Below are positions 55,001-61,619 of a stretch of DNA of 64,000 nucleotides, one piece after another. Origin of the DNA: Sphingomonas kyeonggiensis. Its GTDB lineage: Bacteria; Pseudomonadota; Alphaproteobacteria; Sphingomonadales; Sphingomonadaceae. The translations under genes were made by a program, and so were the position numbers. How positions within the stretch are numbered: position 1 is the stretch's first letter; each line of letters begins with the position of its first letter. The notes below the pieces were generated by a model. That model was not told where the DNA came from. It did not search any database and saw only the letters and a program-made list of their open reading frames with translations. The DNA lies in the NCBI RefSeq assembly GCF_030812785.1, contig NZ_JAUSTJ010000002.1, positions 1,695,711 to 1,759,710 on the forward strand, in the 5' to 3' direction.

Positions 55001-58000
55001 TTGCCCGTCGCGGCGATCGAGATGCCCGAGCCGCTCAGCGTGAGCGTCCCGCCATTGGTGCCGAGCAGGTTGAGCACCGTGCCGCCGGTGCTCGAAAGCG
55101 TCAGGTTGGTCAGCGTCGCCGATGCCGCCACGCCGCCGTCGCGCAGCAGGATCGCGCCGGTGCCGCCCGAGATGATCGAGTTGCTGATCGCGACATTGGT
55201 CACGCCGATGCCGGAGACGCCGATCCCGGCACCGCCGATACGCAGGCCATCGATCGCCGAGCCGTTGGACAGCGTCACCGTCGCGCCCGCGCCGGTGTTG
55301 GTCAGCAGCGCCGCGCCCGAGCCGGCATAGGGATTGCTGACGACGCCCGGCGTGATGCCGTAGAGAGTCAGGTTGACCGGGGTGCCGCCGCCAACGGTCT
55401 GGGTATCGCCGTTGAGGAAGCCGATCAGGTGCTGGTTGACGCCGAGGTTCAGCGTGCCGAGGCCGGCGACGTCGAGCACGTCCTGCCCGCCCGTCGGGTT
55501 GTTGAGCAGCACGATATAGTTCGCGCCCGAGGCCACCGCCGCGGCGAGGCTGCCCGGATCGACCTTGGTGCCCGCGCCAGTGCGGCCCTGCTCGACGAAG
55601 AAGACCGTGACCGGGTTGATCGCCAGGTTGGTGGTGTCGCCGACCAGGCTGACGTCACCGAAATTATAGGTGCCGACGGCCTGGTTGAGCCCGCCGATCG
55701 CGATCGGGGTGATCGCGTTGATCACCGAATGCGCGCCGTCCGCGTCCGTGCTCGAACCGTCGCCATAGCGGAAGCTGCCGGTGATCGCGGCGTTGGTGAG
55801 GTCGACGCCGGTGCCGACGCCGGTGATCGAGCTGCTGTCGCTGACCGTCAGGCTGCCCGCGAAGGTCGCGCCAGTCAGGTCGATGCCACGCGTGCCGGTG
55901 GTCGAGGTGCCGGTGATGTCGAGCGTCGCGAAGGTGACGGTGCCGCCCGCATTGCGGGCATCGACACCGGTCTTGCCAGCGCCCAGGCCGGTGATGTCGG
56001 TATCGCCGAAGCTGATCGTGCCGGTGCTGCCCGCGCCAAGCACGATGCCGCCGCTGTTCGCGATGGTGGTGGTGCCGGTGAAGCTCAGGCTGCCGTCGAC
56101 GTCGCTGGCCGAGATGCCGGCGCCGCTGTTGGACACGCCGAGCGCGCCGATCGAGACGTTGCCCGCCACGCCGGACACGGACACGCCCGTCCCCGCCGCC
56201 GCACTTACCGAGGTCGCGCCGAGCGTGACCTGGCCATTGGCGTTGGTGATCGAAACGCCGTTGCCCGCGACATTGGAGACCGAAACCGGGCCCAGCGTGA
56301 CGTTGCCCACGGTCGACAGGCTAACGCCGTTACCGCCACCGCCTGCGACGGTGACCGGCCCGAACGTCATGGTGCCTGTGCTGTTCGAAACGGACAGCCC
56401 CGCCTGCACGCCCGTATTGGCGGTGGCGGAAATCGAGCCGATCGTCACCGCACCGGCGTTGTTCAAAACGGCAACGCCGCCGCCGCTGTTCGCGATCGAC
56501 GCCGAACCCACGGTAACGGCACCAGTGTTGCCCATGAGGAGCAGGCCTGGGCCGGCGCTGTTCGAGGCGCTGACCGAGCCGATGTTCACCGTCGCCGAGC
56601 TGTTCAGCACCGTGACGCCGGACGCCAGGCCCGTACCGCCGCTGGTGATGCTGCCGACGTTCAGCGTGCCACCCGCGATCCGGTCGAACTGCGCGCCGGT
56701 GCCGTTCGACGTACCGCTGGTGACCGCGCCGAGCTCCAGCGTTCCGACCGTGACGTCGCTGATATTTACCGCAGACGAAGCGCCGGTCGCGGAGGCATTG
56801 ATGTCGGTGCCCGAGACGTTGAGCGTCCCCGCCCCTGCTCCGCTCAAGTAGAGTGCGATGCCGCCGGCAACGCCGGTTGCCGAGAGATCGACATTGTTGA
56901 GCGTCAAGGACGCCGCGGCACCCGAAGAGGTGATGATCGCGCCGCCGCCATCGCCCGAGAGCGTGGAGTTCTGGATCACGACATTGGCGGCACCCTGGCC
57001 GCGCACCGCGAAACCGCCAGCCGAGCTGTTGCCGATCACCAGGCCGTCGAGCCGGCTGTTGTCGGCCAGCTGCACCGTCGCGAACCCGGTGGTGCTGGTC
57101 AGCAGCGCCGCGCCTGAGCCGGCATAGGTGTTGGCGATGCCCGTCGGGCCGAGGTTCGAGACAATCAGGTTCGCCGGCACGGTCGCGCCGGTCACCGCGA
57201 AGAAATCGGTATCGCGGAAGCTGACCAGCGTCTGGCCGGTGAGCAGGTTCAGCGTGCCGCCAAGCACTGCCGTGTCGAGCACGTCCTGCCCGCCGGTCGG
57301 GTTGTTGAGCAGCACGATATACTGAGCGCCCGATGCGGCTGCCCCCGTCAGGCTGCCCGGATCGCCCGCGGTGCCCGCGCCGGTCGCGCCGGCAAGCACG
57401 TAATAGGTGGTGAAGCTGCCGCCGGTGATGTTGTTGGTGTTGCCGTCGAGCTGGACGTCGCCGAAGTCGTAGGTGCCCTGTGTGGCATTCATGCCCGCGA
57501 CGACGATCACCGTGTTGGCGGTGATCCGGCTCTCCAGCCCGTCGCCGGCATTGCCGTCGCCGAAGCGGAAGCTGCCGGTGATCGCGGCATTGGTCAGGTT
57601 CGCGCCGATGTCGACGCCCTGGATCACGCTGGGATTGATGATGGTGATCGCGCCGGCATTGGTCGCGCCGGTCAGGTCGATGCCCGTCGATCCGGCCGCG
57701 CCGGTGCCCGTGATGTCGAGCGTGCCGAAGGTGACGTTGCCGTGCGTGCCGGTGAAGTCCACGCCGGTCGCGGCGCCCAGGCCGGTGATGTCGACATCGC
57801 CGAAGGTCACGCCGCCGGGGACGTTGCCGATCACGATGCCCGTGCCGCTGGGGTTGGCGATGGTGAACAGGCCGCTGAAGGCGACGCTGCCGGCGGTGTT
57901 GTTCAGCGAGAGCGCCGGCGAGGTCGATCCGGTGATCGTCGTGGTGCCGGTGAAGGTCACGCTCGATCCCGCAAGCGTGTCGGCGATGGTGATCGGCCCG

Positions 58001-60339
58001 GCACCGCTGATCGCGCCGGTAAAGCGGATCGTGCCGCCGGCGTTGAACAGCGAGACCAGCGGCCCGGCGCCGGCATCGGTGATCGTCGCGCCGAAGTTGA
58101 GCCCGATGGTGCCGCCGCTGCCCGCGACGCCCGATTGGCCGACCTGGACCGAAGCGCCGCCGCTGTTGGTGATCGCGCCGCCGCCGATCGTCACCAGGCC
58201 GGTCGAGCCGCCGGTGATGTACAGGCCCTGCTGGCCGCTATTGGTGATGGTGAGCGTGCCGATGGTCAGCGCGTTGCCGCCGGTGCCCGCGCCCTGGACA
58301 TTGTCCAGGATGATGCCCGCGCCCGCCGCGCCGACCGAGCGGACGCTCGAGAAGGTCAGGTCGATGAACAGCGGATCGAGGTTCAGCGCGGTGCCGGCGG
58401 TGGTGTCGACCGTGCCGGCGGCGCTGGTCAGGGTGAAGGTGCCGCTCTTGGTGTTGTTGACCGTGAGGCCGGTGCCGCCATTGTTGGCGATGTTGAGGTT
58501 GGCGAAGCTCAGCGCGCCGTCGACTTCGGTCAGCGACACGCCAGCGCCACCGACGCGGGCCGTGGTGGTGCCGACCTGCATCGCGCCGGCGTTGACCGCC
58601 TGGATGCCCGCTGCGGTGCTGGAATCGAAGGTCACAAAGCGGGCCGCGAAGCCGCCGGTCTCGCCATTGCCGCCGGCGATGTTGATGCCGGAAAGCCCTG
58701 CCACGGTCACCGTGCCGGCGCCCGAACCGTCGATGTCGAGCACCGTGCCGCCGGTCGCGGACAGGGTCAGGTTGGAGAGCGATGCCGTCAGGTTGCCGCC
58801 GGCATCGTTGATGTCGATCGCGCCTGCACCGCCGCCAATGGTCGAGTTGCGCAGCGTGACGTTGCTGCCGCCGTTGATCACGACGCCCGCACCCGCGCCA
58901 CCGCGGATCGTGATGCCGTCGACGACGACGGCGCCGGTGGTGTTGGTGAGCGTCAGCCCGGCCGCGCCGGTATTCTCGATCACCACGCGCTCGAGCGCGA
59001 ACCCGCCCACGCCGTTCGCCAGGATGCCGCTGCCCGCGCCGCGCACGGTGACGTCACGCACCACCGAACCCTGGCCAAGCGTGACCGCAGCGCCGCCGGC
59101 ATTGCTGCCCGCGATGATGCCATTGGTGCCGCCGAAGTTGAACGCGCTGACCGACCCGTCCGAATGGCGTACGTTCACGCTGCTCGCGCCGCCGACCAGA
59201 TACTGGTTGGCAGCGAGCGTCACGCCGCTGCTCGCGATATTGCCGGCATTGCCCAGCGCGACGACGATGCCGTTCGCACCCGCGCGCGTCACCGCATCGC
59301 CCAGCGTGGTCGTGGCGGTGCTCGTGCCGGCCGCGCCAGCGGTCCCCGAACCGCTGGCGAAATAGACCCCGCCGAATGCCACGCCGGTGCGCGCGTCGAC
59401 CGCGAAGTTCGTGCTGGTCAGGTCGGTGTAGCGCGTGCCCGAGGGGGTCACATAATCGCGCCGCAGACGGTCGCCCATCTGGCGGTCGAGGCCGGTAGTA
59501 CCCGAGCTGCGGTCCGCCGAGCCGCGGCCGAGCGGAATCGACAGGCGCAGCGTGCCGCGCGCCTGGGTGCCCCAGCGATTGTCGTTCTGCAGCTCGGCGC
59601 CGATCGAGAAGCGGCCGCCGGTGCCCAGCGGATCCTCGACATCGAGCTGGAGCCCGCCGCGCACGCCTCGATAGGCCTTGCTGGCATGCTCGTCGCGATA
59701 GTCGAAGCCGGCGCCCGACAGGCGGACGCTCAGGTCTTTGGCGATCGGCGCCCGCGCGCCGATCTCGGCATTGGCGCCGGCCAGCGGCACTTCCTCGAGG
59801 CGCCAACCGCTCTTGCGCTCGATCAGCCGGTTGTTCTCGATCGAGAGCACGCCCACCGGGCTCGCATTGGGGTCGAGATAGCCCATCGTGCGGGGGCTGT
59901 TGACCGGCAGGCGGTAGTTCACATGCAGGTCGAAGACCGAGGTGAAGCCCTCAAGGCCGAACGATACCGCAGTCTGCTCGCGCGAGGTGATGTCGGTCTT
60001 GTAGAAGTCGACGCCGGCATTGACGCCGATCGCAACGTCCTCGCCGATCTTGCCGCGTCCGCCGATGGTGACCGATCCGTTGCGGTCATAGCGCTCGTCG
60101 GTGCCGATCCGCCCGCTGACGAACAGCAGGTTCGAGTCGTTCTGCGCGACCGGGGCGAAGAGCTCGAACGAAACCTGGCTGCTTCCGTCGGCCGCCCGCG
60201 CATCGACCTCGGCCCGCGGCTTCCAGGTGGGTTCCTTGTCCTGTGCCTGTGCCAGCACGCCCGGTGCCCAGGCCAGCGCCACGCCGCTAAGGCAAGTGGA
60301 CAGCAGCAGGCGGCCGCGGCCACGATTGAGCTTCTGCAC
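43042..60339 (-). CDS. Giant inverse-autotransporter-like beta-helix surface protein
   Basis: An uninterrupted frame for 5,765 residues, mostly Gly, Thr, Ala, Asn, Ser and Val (roughly 0.5 MDa); no cysteine was seen after the signal peptide. GTG at 60339 is preferred to the in-frame ATG at 60384: GGGGGAG lies seven bases before it and the signal peptide (KLNRGRGRLLLSTCLSGVAL onward, ending PGVLAQ) then starts normally. Residues about 38-320 look like an inverse autotransporter beta-barrel (type Ve, intimin/invasin type): short aromatic-alternating strands such as VAIGVNAGVDFYK and LDVEDPLGTGGRFSIGAEL. The other ~5,400 residues are right-handed beta-helix with VTIGN/TNT rungs, in about six domains, with no Ig-like or lectin domain seen. 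Predicted surface adhesin; the barrel assignment is by pattern only. Confidence 0.85.
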   Translation of the reverse strand: MQKLNRGRGRLLLSTCLSGVALAWAPGVLAQAQDKEPTWKPRAEVDARAADGSSQVSFELFAPVAQNDSNLLFVSGRIGTDERYDRNGSVTIGGRGKIGEDVAIGVNAGVDFYKTDITSREQTAVSFGLEGFTSVFDLHVNYRLPVNSPRTMGYLDPNASPVGVLSIENNRLIERKSGWRLEEVPLAGANAEIGARAPIAKDLSVRLSGAGFDYRDEHASKAYRGVRGGLQLDVEDPLGTGGRFSIGAELQNDNRWGTQARGTLRLSIPLGRGSADRSSGTTGLDRQMGDRLRRDYVTPSGTRYTDLTSTNFAVDARTGVAFGGVYFASGSGTAGAAGTSTATTTLGDAVTRAGANGIVVALGNAGNIASSGVTLAANQYLVGGASSVNVRHSDGSVSAFNFGGTNGIIAGSNAGGAAVTLGQGSVVRDVTVRGAGSGILANGVGGFALERVVIENTGAAGLTLTNTTGAVVVDGITIRGGAGAGVVINGGSNVTLRNSTIGGGAGAIDINDAGGNLTASLSNLTLSATGGTVLDIDGSGAGTVTVAGLSGINIAGGNGETGGFAARFVTFDSSTAAGIQAVNAGAMQVGTTTARVGGAGVSLTEVDGALSFANLNIANNGGTGLTVNNTKSGTFTLTSAAGTVDTTAGTALNLDPLFIDLTFSSVRSVGAAGAGIILDNVQGAGTGGNALTIGTLTITNSGQQGLYITGGSTGLVTIGGGAITNSGGASVQVGQSGVAGSGGTIGLNFGATITDAGAGPLVSLFNAGGTIRFTGAISGAGPITIADTLAGSSVTFTGTTTITGSTSPALSLNNTAGSVAFSGLFTIANPSGTGIVIGNVPGGVTFGDVDITGLGAATGVDFTGTHGNVTFGTLDITGTGAAGSTGIDLTGATNAGAITIINPSVIQGVDIGANLTNAAITGSFRFGDGNAGDGLESRITANTVIVVAGMNATQGTYDFGDVQLDGNTNNITGGSFTTYYVLAGATGAGTAGDPGSLTGAAASGAQYIVLLNNPTGGQDVLDTAVLGGTLNLLTGQTLVSFRDTDFFAVTGATVPANLIVSNLGPTGIANTYAGSGAALLTSTTGFATVQLADNSRLDGLVIGNSSAGGFAVRGQGAANVVIQNSTLSGDGGGAIITSSGAAASLTLNNVDLSATGVAGGIALYLSGAGAGTLNVSGTDINASATGASSAVNISDVTVGTLELGAVTSGTSNGTGAQFDRIAGGTLNVGSITSGGTGLASGVTVLNSSATVNIGSVSASNSAGPGLLLMGNTGAVTVGSASIANSGGGVAVLNNAGAVTIGSISATANTGVQAGLSVSNSTGTMTFGPVTVAGGGGNGVSLSTVGNVTLGPVSVSNVAGNGVSITNANGQVTLGATSVSAAAGTGVSVSGVAGNVSIGALGVSNSGAGISASDVDGSLSFTGTTTIANSGGIVLGAGSTGTISFGDTDITGLGAGKTGVDARNAGGTVTFATLDITGTSTTGTRGIDLTGATFAGSLTVSDSSSITGVGTGVDLTNAAITGSFRYGDGSSTDADGAHSVINAITPIAIGGLNQAVGTYNFGDVSLVGDTTNLAINPVTVFFVEQGRTGAGTKVDPGSLAAAVASGANYIVLLNNPTGGQDVLDVAGLGTLNLGVNQHLIGFLNGDTQTVGGGTPVNLTLYGITPGVVSNPYAGSGAALLTNTGAGATVTLSNGSAIDGLRIGGAGIGVSGIGVTNVAISNSIISGGTGAILLRDGGVAASATLTNLTLSSTGGTVLNLLGTNGGTLTLSGSGISIAATGNARGLAMDTVTIGSGNLAFTTVSTLTSAGSGVSLANNIGTGGISFTSINVGGTSSLSGVRVVGNSAAVNLGNVTVGGTTGAGSYGIEIGNNPGNVTLGTFNISNTGAGGLLVFGMPGTFTAAGGTVTNSGTMGIGIGDVDGSVTFTGAVTVTNPGTAGIAFNTGSTGTISFAGVDITGLGANRRGVDARLASGTISFNTLDIIGASATGTRGIDLTGATFAGSLIVNNSSSITGVGTGVDLTNAAITGTFRYGDGSSTDANGAGSTISATTPLIVAGLNALAGTYDFADVNLVGDTSSLSTSATVYWVLAGASGAGTRSDPGSLAGAAASGADVIILVNNPAGGNDTIDANDATYGTGGTFTLIDGQQLRGFLNGDTISLPGGAPANVVLYNIAQGIVTNPFAGSGAPTLTTSAGGGANTVVVGNNNVIDGLVIANGGTGAGVFGSGKSNVTISNSNISGANGAINFSDGGLAASIALSNLNLWASNNSAALTVNRTGAGSTTITELSDIVIEGGHGENGGANFTSTTFDSITGDAGVSNVDASLQVGSATTRVSGTGVDLTGAVGSLNFSGLDIYNQGGDGFAAIGAGLNLTSTTGTIDTVNGTSLVLSDAQIDMVLASVVHAGTGSGITSVNNLSGMGPGNRALQVGTLTVTSGTSAIAVSGNVFGLLSFGAGSTIAGTTGPAIALSSGTGTLDFSYAGSVTQGGNAALLDVTNHNGTVTFGASSSLSATNGTGLQFTNADGTYAFNGTTTLNGGDAGIDILGGSSGSFTFGNTSITSPTGAAISIADSTASLTYMGSITQANNAALVSILNHSGGTISFQTGTLSATNGTGLQFTNADATYNFSGTTTLNGGDAGIDILGGSSGGFTFGAGTTITNPSGTAFNIASSTAGVTYLGTLNQSSAGALALGVSAHSGGTLNFSGATLNVTGGDGISFDDADGTYSFGSATLTGGAQIGITNGSAGSFTFGTGTSVTNAAGAALFVSNSTANLTYSGTIGQSLAALVAVDIGTHSGGTIDFTGATFNVTGGTGLSFFDADGTYKFGDLALSGGARIAILGGSAGTFTFGNVDLTGLAANTTGVNLTGATGNITFATLDISGASTTGTRGIDMTGSTTASNIIVSGSSTITGVGIGVDLTNAAITGTFRYGDGASNDANGAASNIVAVTPLVIAGLNGGIGTYNFADVNLTGDTSTLAVSAYFVLEGASGTGSRSDPGSLAGAEASGAAYIVLLNNPAGGTDTLDATAGAGGSLDLLGGQVLLGFRNVDSFMVDGGAPANVILYGVQAGLISNPFTGSGAPTLTASGANATVTLGGGNIIDGVVIANSGTGAGVLGNGAAAPITIRNSSISGGAAGALRIYDNAANVTLALSNLTLAANGGNILNLDGSGAGTFIVSQLSNLTVNHTTETGGFVFNDLTFDSDTVAAGLQTLSAGNLTLGTTGSRITGTGLSLSNVTGTLNFGNLNIANNAGTGLIVANSKANDFTLGTTGGAIDTTNGTAINLDPLTVHMVLGSVRSTGGAYGILLDQVEGDFTVTGSVSVNGATNTSIAIRNNTAQTDPLDVHFQGGTILDSALTTGAGVSLTNNTGATVEFTGSLGIYTATGAGLTTSGGGTLSVTGAFNGIYTGNASALSLSGGTIGAGGLNFAQINAAPTAGTAISASGVTLTGALNIGGLDIDGGGTGVSLSNLSGTGGANFTGTLDLDTTGVGFDLAGAIGTVNIANAAGSVLTIDGASTAIRFNGVTGGTVNVGNSGGTASIGATTSSTVAAIGLAGSSGVTLNYGGTIGATAGSVLSVFSSSMLATLSGAITSTTSGTAFSFTNAGGIYTVSGSVSHNGGAGVAIDAASTGNVSFLNASKTFSTGTNTAISMAGSGTLSLLGGGLGITTTSGTGFSATGGTVAVLGSGNSITTATGQILGLTGVTSGSGGITFNSLTATGTVANNGILLSNLTGAAFNGGTVNIGGTSGAANDGIKVATGTAAITFGDTTIGTAGSNAIELLNSGSAVTFGNMNLSGAGGSTVVIAGSTGPVTLGNGTITATGAANYAVSVTGGTGDVTIGSALDGTNMVQVVDHETGTVTFSGNMSSTDNGISITNVNSGLITFTGQTLALNATGAGVTLAGNSGGTIDFNPTMGGTGLNIVSTGSGFSAGSGGTIIVRGNDNSISTTGTGTALSLQNVTIGTNGFTFGSVSANGATTGILLNGVGTVAPAIGLGTVNLQGITSRGIDVTGILGTGLSITDLDIGLNSNSAVALDLNGATISSSITIGDFDVTNAGGAGTSIGVDLRNTLGGASIELGGQGSASSSISGVGTGIYLNASTNASVRYGDGESGTDTGSTISATTAIDASAAPTVGTYDFRDVSFSGSPGAGFGVNHIYFVDADGATGGGNGSGSDGLNPMTLAAAELAAAAEDIIVLINNGSAISAAGSNGNDSLVLASNVQVRGFGNGAGGGAGSGSAPIVIALTVPSTILLSGGSSVSIADPTVTGGAATLTSAAGSNVITLGAAGNHLSGFILDGGGAASRGIKDNGAGATNTLLDYLTVRNFGTMGIEITPSTSTTIDHVAFTGNPGGDVLLNAANSVLTNIVSNGGGITLNNATGTTTLTNVALTGGTGLVFTNAAGTINATNVDVTNPLVAGLTISGGTAAFNFDSTSSITKSSAGASLSIGGGHITGTFAYAGTLNITGGTGLQFDNADGTYNFTGTTTLAGGDAGIDILNGSSGTFSFGTNTAITSPTGTAFNVSGSTAAITYSGSITQANNAALVSFLNHSGGTVTFQTGTLGATNGTGLQFDNADATYNFNGTTTLNGGDAGVDILNGSGGTFNFASGTTITSPSGTAFNVSGSTAAVTYNGNITQANNAALVNVLNHSAGTLTFQTGTLSATNGTGLQFNNADGTYNFTGTTTLNGGDAGIDIVNGADGTFGFGSGTAITHAAAGDAFVLTGSNSNLTYSGSIDDSNGYAVRIDTHGAGTVTFGSTSAITSSGANALGLSVTNNAGGTVAFNGTTTLSTQANNAITLTNNAGSTVGFSSVGSSLGITTTSGTAFTIANGGTINVQGPNSTITTGSGTILDISNTAGVASTLNLNFANASNTLGVNGILVTRTAGTLTGSVTINSGAITASSRGIDVSGGTLSLDYAGSVATSGTLARSVEVTNITGGAIMVSGNLTDNAQGINIANNTGGSINFYGQSITLNTVANVNAVTLASNTGTNITFSSAAGGNGVDITASGTGNGIDFTGGGTLTVYSPGNSIQTATGQILNLVNGSVGSLGINFDSMTSTGSTNGSAINISNVDGTGTLSATTVSIAGTTGATADGIFYGGGSTMNVNLGTVTIANTGDEGIEINGAGNGTFTAGSVTINNTGGNGVEINGSTNTVNLAAGAIGATNDPTGFGVYILNGTGGISIASSITKTTGNNVVFVDNHETGNISFSGNISATGGLNNGIVVQNVNSGTISFLGNTTLSTGANTAVNLLNNTGGTISFPNGGLAITTNSGNGFSATGGGTVGIAGSGNTITSTTGTALNVVNTTIGSGGLRFQSISSNGAASGIILNNTGLSGGINVTGTGAAGSGGTIQNSTGDGISLTSTENVRLAYMNVTNNLGDGIGGSNVNGFLIDNMLISGNGTDAGTDESGINISELTGTASGGARPTGIFNSTIQNNNEFEVQITNSTGTLTNFQVVNSTFASNGVGINGNGTSPHGNIFNFLGTGTSAMGISVSGSNFTGNWNATTPPATIVGSGLFADSSGTSMTVQVSSSFFTNTNNGINVSTGPGSTTLTYNIDGNTFTGTRATAINDFQNGNAPFTRTVNGRITNNIIGNNAVTNSGSTVGNGISIGNEGGVNANYFISGNTIQQIQTSQGIVVNVGLVGQATGNLTTNVTITNNTIRNINGSRGLVINNNQNTGGFPTVNVSVSGNSFSGIAGQAGNGQYLRLSASGGGTINVTQGQATASAIASELDDANGFNDTTKISIGTGTFNYGQPAPTLPPASVPLP
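46230..46990 (-). repeat. Tandem 297-bp repeats inside the giant adhesin gene
   Basis: Three consecutive units share NGTGLQFxNADxTYNFxGTTTL and GGDAGIDI. Equivalent bases on the plus strand lie at 46301, 46598 and 46895, exactly 297 bp (99 codons) apart, and the units are nearly identical over long runs. Confidence 0.9.
51850..52900 (-). repeat. Second block of the same ~98-residue repeats
   Basis: Four to five units of the same family as those at 46.2-47.0 kb. Two neighbouring equivalent positions, 52451 and 52745, are 294 bp apart (98 codons). Some units are near-copies of the other block about 6 kb away; others have drifted. Confidence 0.85.
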
Positions 60340-60432
60340 GGACAATCTCCCCCGATTGGCGTGCAACCTGACATCGGCCCCCATGCCAATGTCTCAACGA
60401 TGGTCGTGACGCCATGATAACGGCTATCACCG

Positions 60433-60448
60433 TGAGGCCTTGGCCTCA
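60433..60448. promoter_or_regulatory. Palindrome in the adhesin / tail-collar divergent region
   Basis: Inverted repeat TGAGGCC-TT-GGCCTCA, about 94-109 bp upstream of the giant adhesin start and about 126 bp before the first tail-collar gene. A weaker one, TGATA-N5-TATCA, lies next to it at 60415-60429. Candidate operators; the regulator is unknown. Confidence 0.35.
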
Positions 60449-60573
60449 AGCAGAGACATACGTAGATTAACCTATGCTAACGCCTCAAAGCGGGGCACCG
60501 GTCTCCTTAAAGCCCTATGGCCAGACCCGTTCGTTTCGGTTAGTTCTATGCGGGATTTCGGGGGAGACGGGCA

Positions 60574-61092
60574 TTGGCGGAACCATTTTTGTCGGAAATC
60601 CGGCTGATGTCGTTCGAGTTCGCGCCCAAGAACTGGGCACTCTGCAACGGCCAGTTCCTGCCGATCAACCAGAACCAGGCGCTGTTCTCGCTGCTCGGCA
60701 CCACCTTTGGCGGCAACGGCCAGACGACCTTCGCCCTGCCCGATCTGCGCGGGCGCATACCCATCCATGTCGGCGGAAGTCACTTCCTCGGCGATCGCGG
60801 CGGGGAAGAAGCGCACACGCTGTCGCTCAGCGAGATTCCCACGCACGTGCACACGCTGAGTGCTTCTTCGAGCACCGGCGATTCGACGAATCCGAATTTC
60901 GGCGGCACCGGTCGGGTGCTCGCGAAGGAACCAGGCAACCCCTATTCGAACAGCTTCGCGCCAGCTGCCGCTGCGCTAAACGCGGGCGCGGTGGCGAATA
61001 ACGGCGGCAGTCAGGCGCATCTCAACATGCAGCCATTCCTGACGCTGAGCTACTGCATCGCCCTAGCCGGCATCTTCCCGTCCCCGAACTGA
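60574..61092 (+). CDS. Tail-collar domain protein 1 (microcystin-dependent-protein-like)
   Basis: 172 residues, one phage Tail_Collar domain near the N-terminus: FAPKNWALCNGQFLPINQNQ, SLLGTTFGGNGQTTFALPDL, RGRIPIHVG. A central IPTHVHTLS turn and a C-terminal NMQPFLTLSYCIALAGIFPS complete the pattern of MdpB-like proteins found outside phages. The start is TTG at 60574, with GGGGGAG upstream; the N-terminus MAEPFLSEIRL is typical. First of three tandem paralogues. No other phage genes are near, so this is a cellular gene set, function unknown. Confidence 0.9.
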   Translation: MAEPFLSEIRLMSFEFAPKNWALCNGQFLPINQNQALFSLLGTTFGGNGQTTFALPDLRGRIPIHVGGSHFLGDRGGEEAHTLSLSEIPTHVHTLSASSSTGDSTNPNFGGTGRVLAKEPGNPYSNSFAPAAAALNAGAVANNGGSQAHLNMQPFLTLSYCIALAGIFPSPN

Positions 61093-61102
61093 GGAACAGC
61101 CC

Positions 61103-61606
61103 GTGGCACAACCTTATGTCGGCGAGATTCGCATATTCGCCGGAAACTTCGCCCCCGCGGGATGGATGTTCTGCGAGGGACAACTCCTCCCGATCTCGGA
61201 AAACGAGACGCTGTTCCAGCTGATCGGCACCACCTATGGCGGCGACGGCCAGTCGACCTTCGCGCTGCCCGACCTGCGCGGACGGCTGGCCCTGCACCAG
61301 GGCAACGGCTATCTCCTGGCAGAGACGGGCGGCGCCGAAGAAGTCACGCTGACGATCAACCAGATTCCGGCCCATTCGCACCCGCTGCTCGGATCGTCGG
61401 GCAACGGATCGCAATCGAGCCCGCAGAACAACGTGCTGGCGAGTTCCACGCTGATCAAGCCCTATTCGGGCGAGGCGGCGGACACGGCGATGGCCGCAAC
61501 CTCGATCTCGTCGATCGGCAACAACCTGCCGCACACGAATTTCCAGCCCTATCTCTGCCTCAACTACATCATCTCGCTGTTCGGCATTTTCCCGAGCCAG
61601 AACTGA
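61103..61606 (+). CDS. Tail-collar domain protein 2
   Basis: 167 residues, paralogue of the preceding gene: FAPAGWMFCEGQLLPISENE, LIGTTYGGDGQSTFALPDL, IPAHSHPLLGSS, NFQPYLCLNYIISLFGIFPS. GTG start at 61103 behind GAGGAAC, 10 bp after the previous stop, so translation is probably coupled. The middle region between the collar and the C-terminal motif varies most between the three copies, as expected if it carries the binding specificity. Confidence 0.9.
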   Translation: MAQPYVGEIRIFAGNFAPAGWMFCEGQLLPISENETLFQLIGTTYGGDGQSTFALPDLRGRLALHQGNGYLLAETGGAEEVTLTINQIPAHSHPLLGSSGNGSQSSPQNNVLASSTLIKPYSGEAADTAMAATSISSIGNNLPHTNFQPYLCLNYIISLFGIFPSQN

Positions 61607-61619
61607 CAGGAATTCTCCG

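Noticed and set aside
43924..57117. Very long plus-strand frames opposite the giant adhesin (for example 1,358, 1,018 and 1,220 codons)
   Set aside because: Reverse shadows of a repetitive Gly/Thr-rich gene. No start signals and no recognisable domains.
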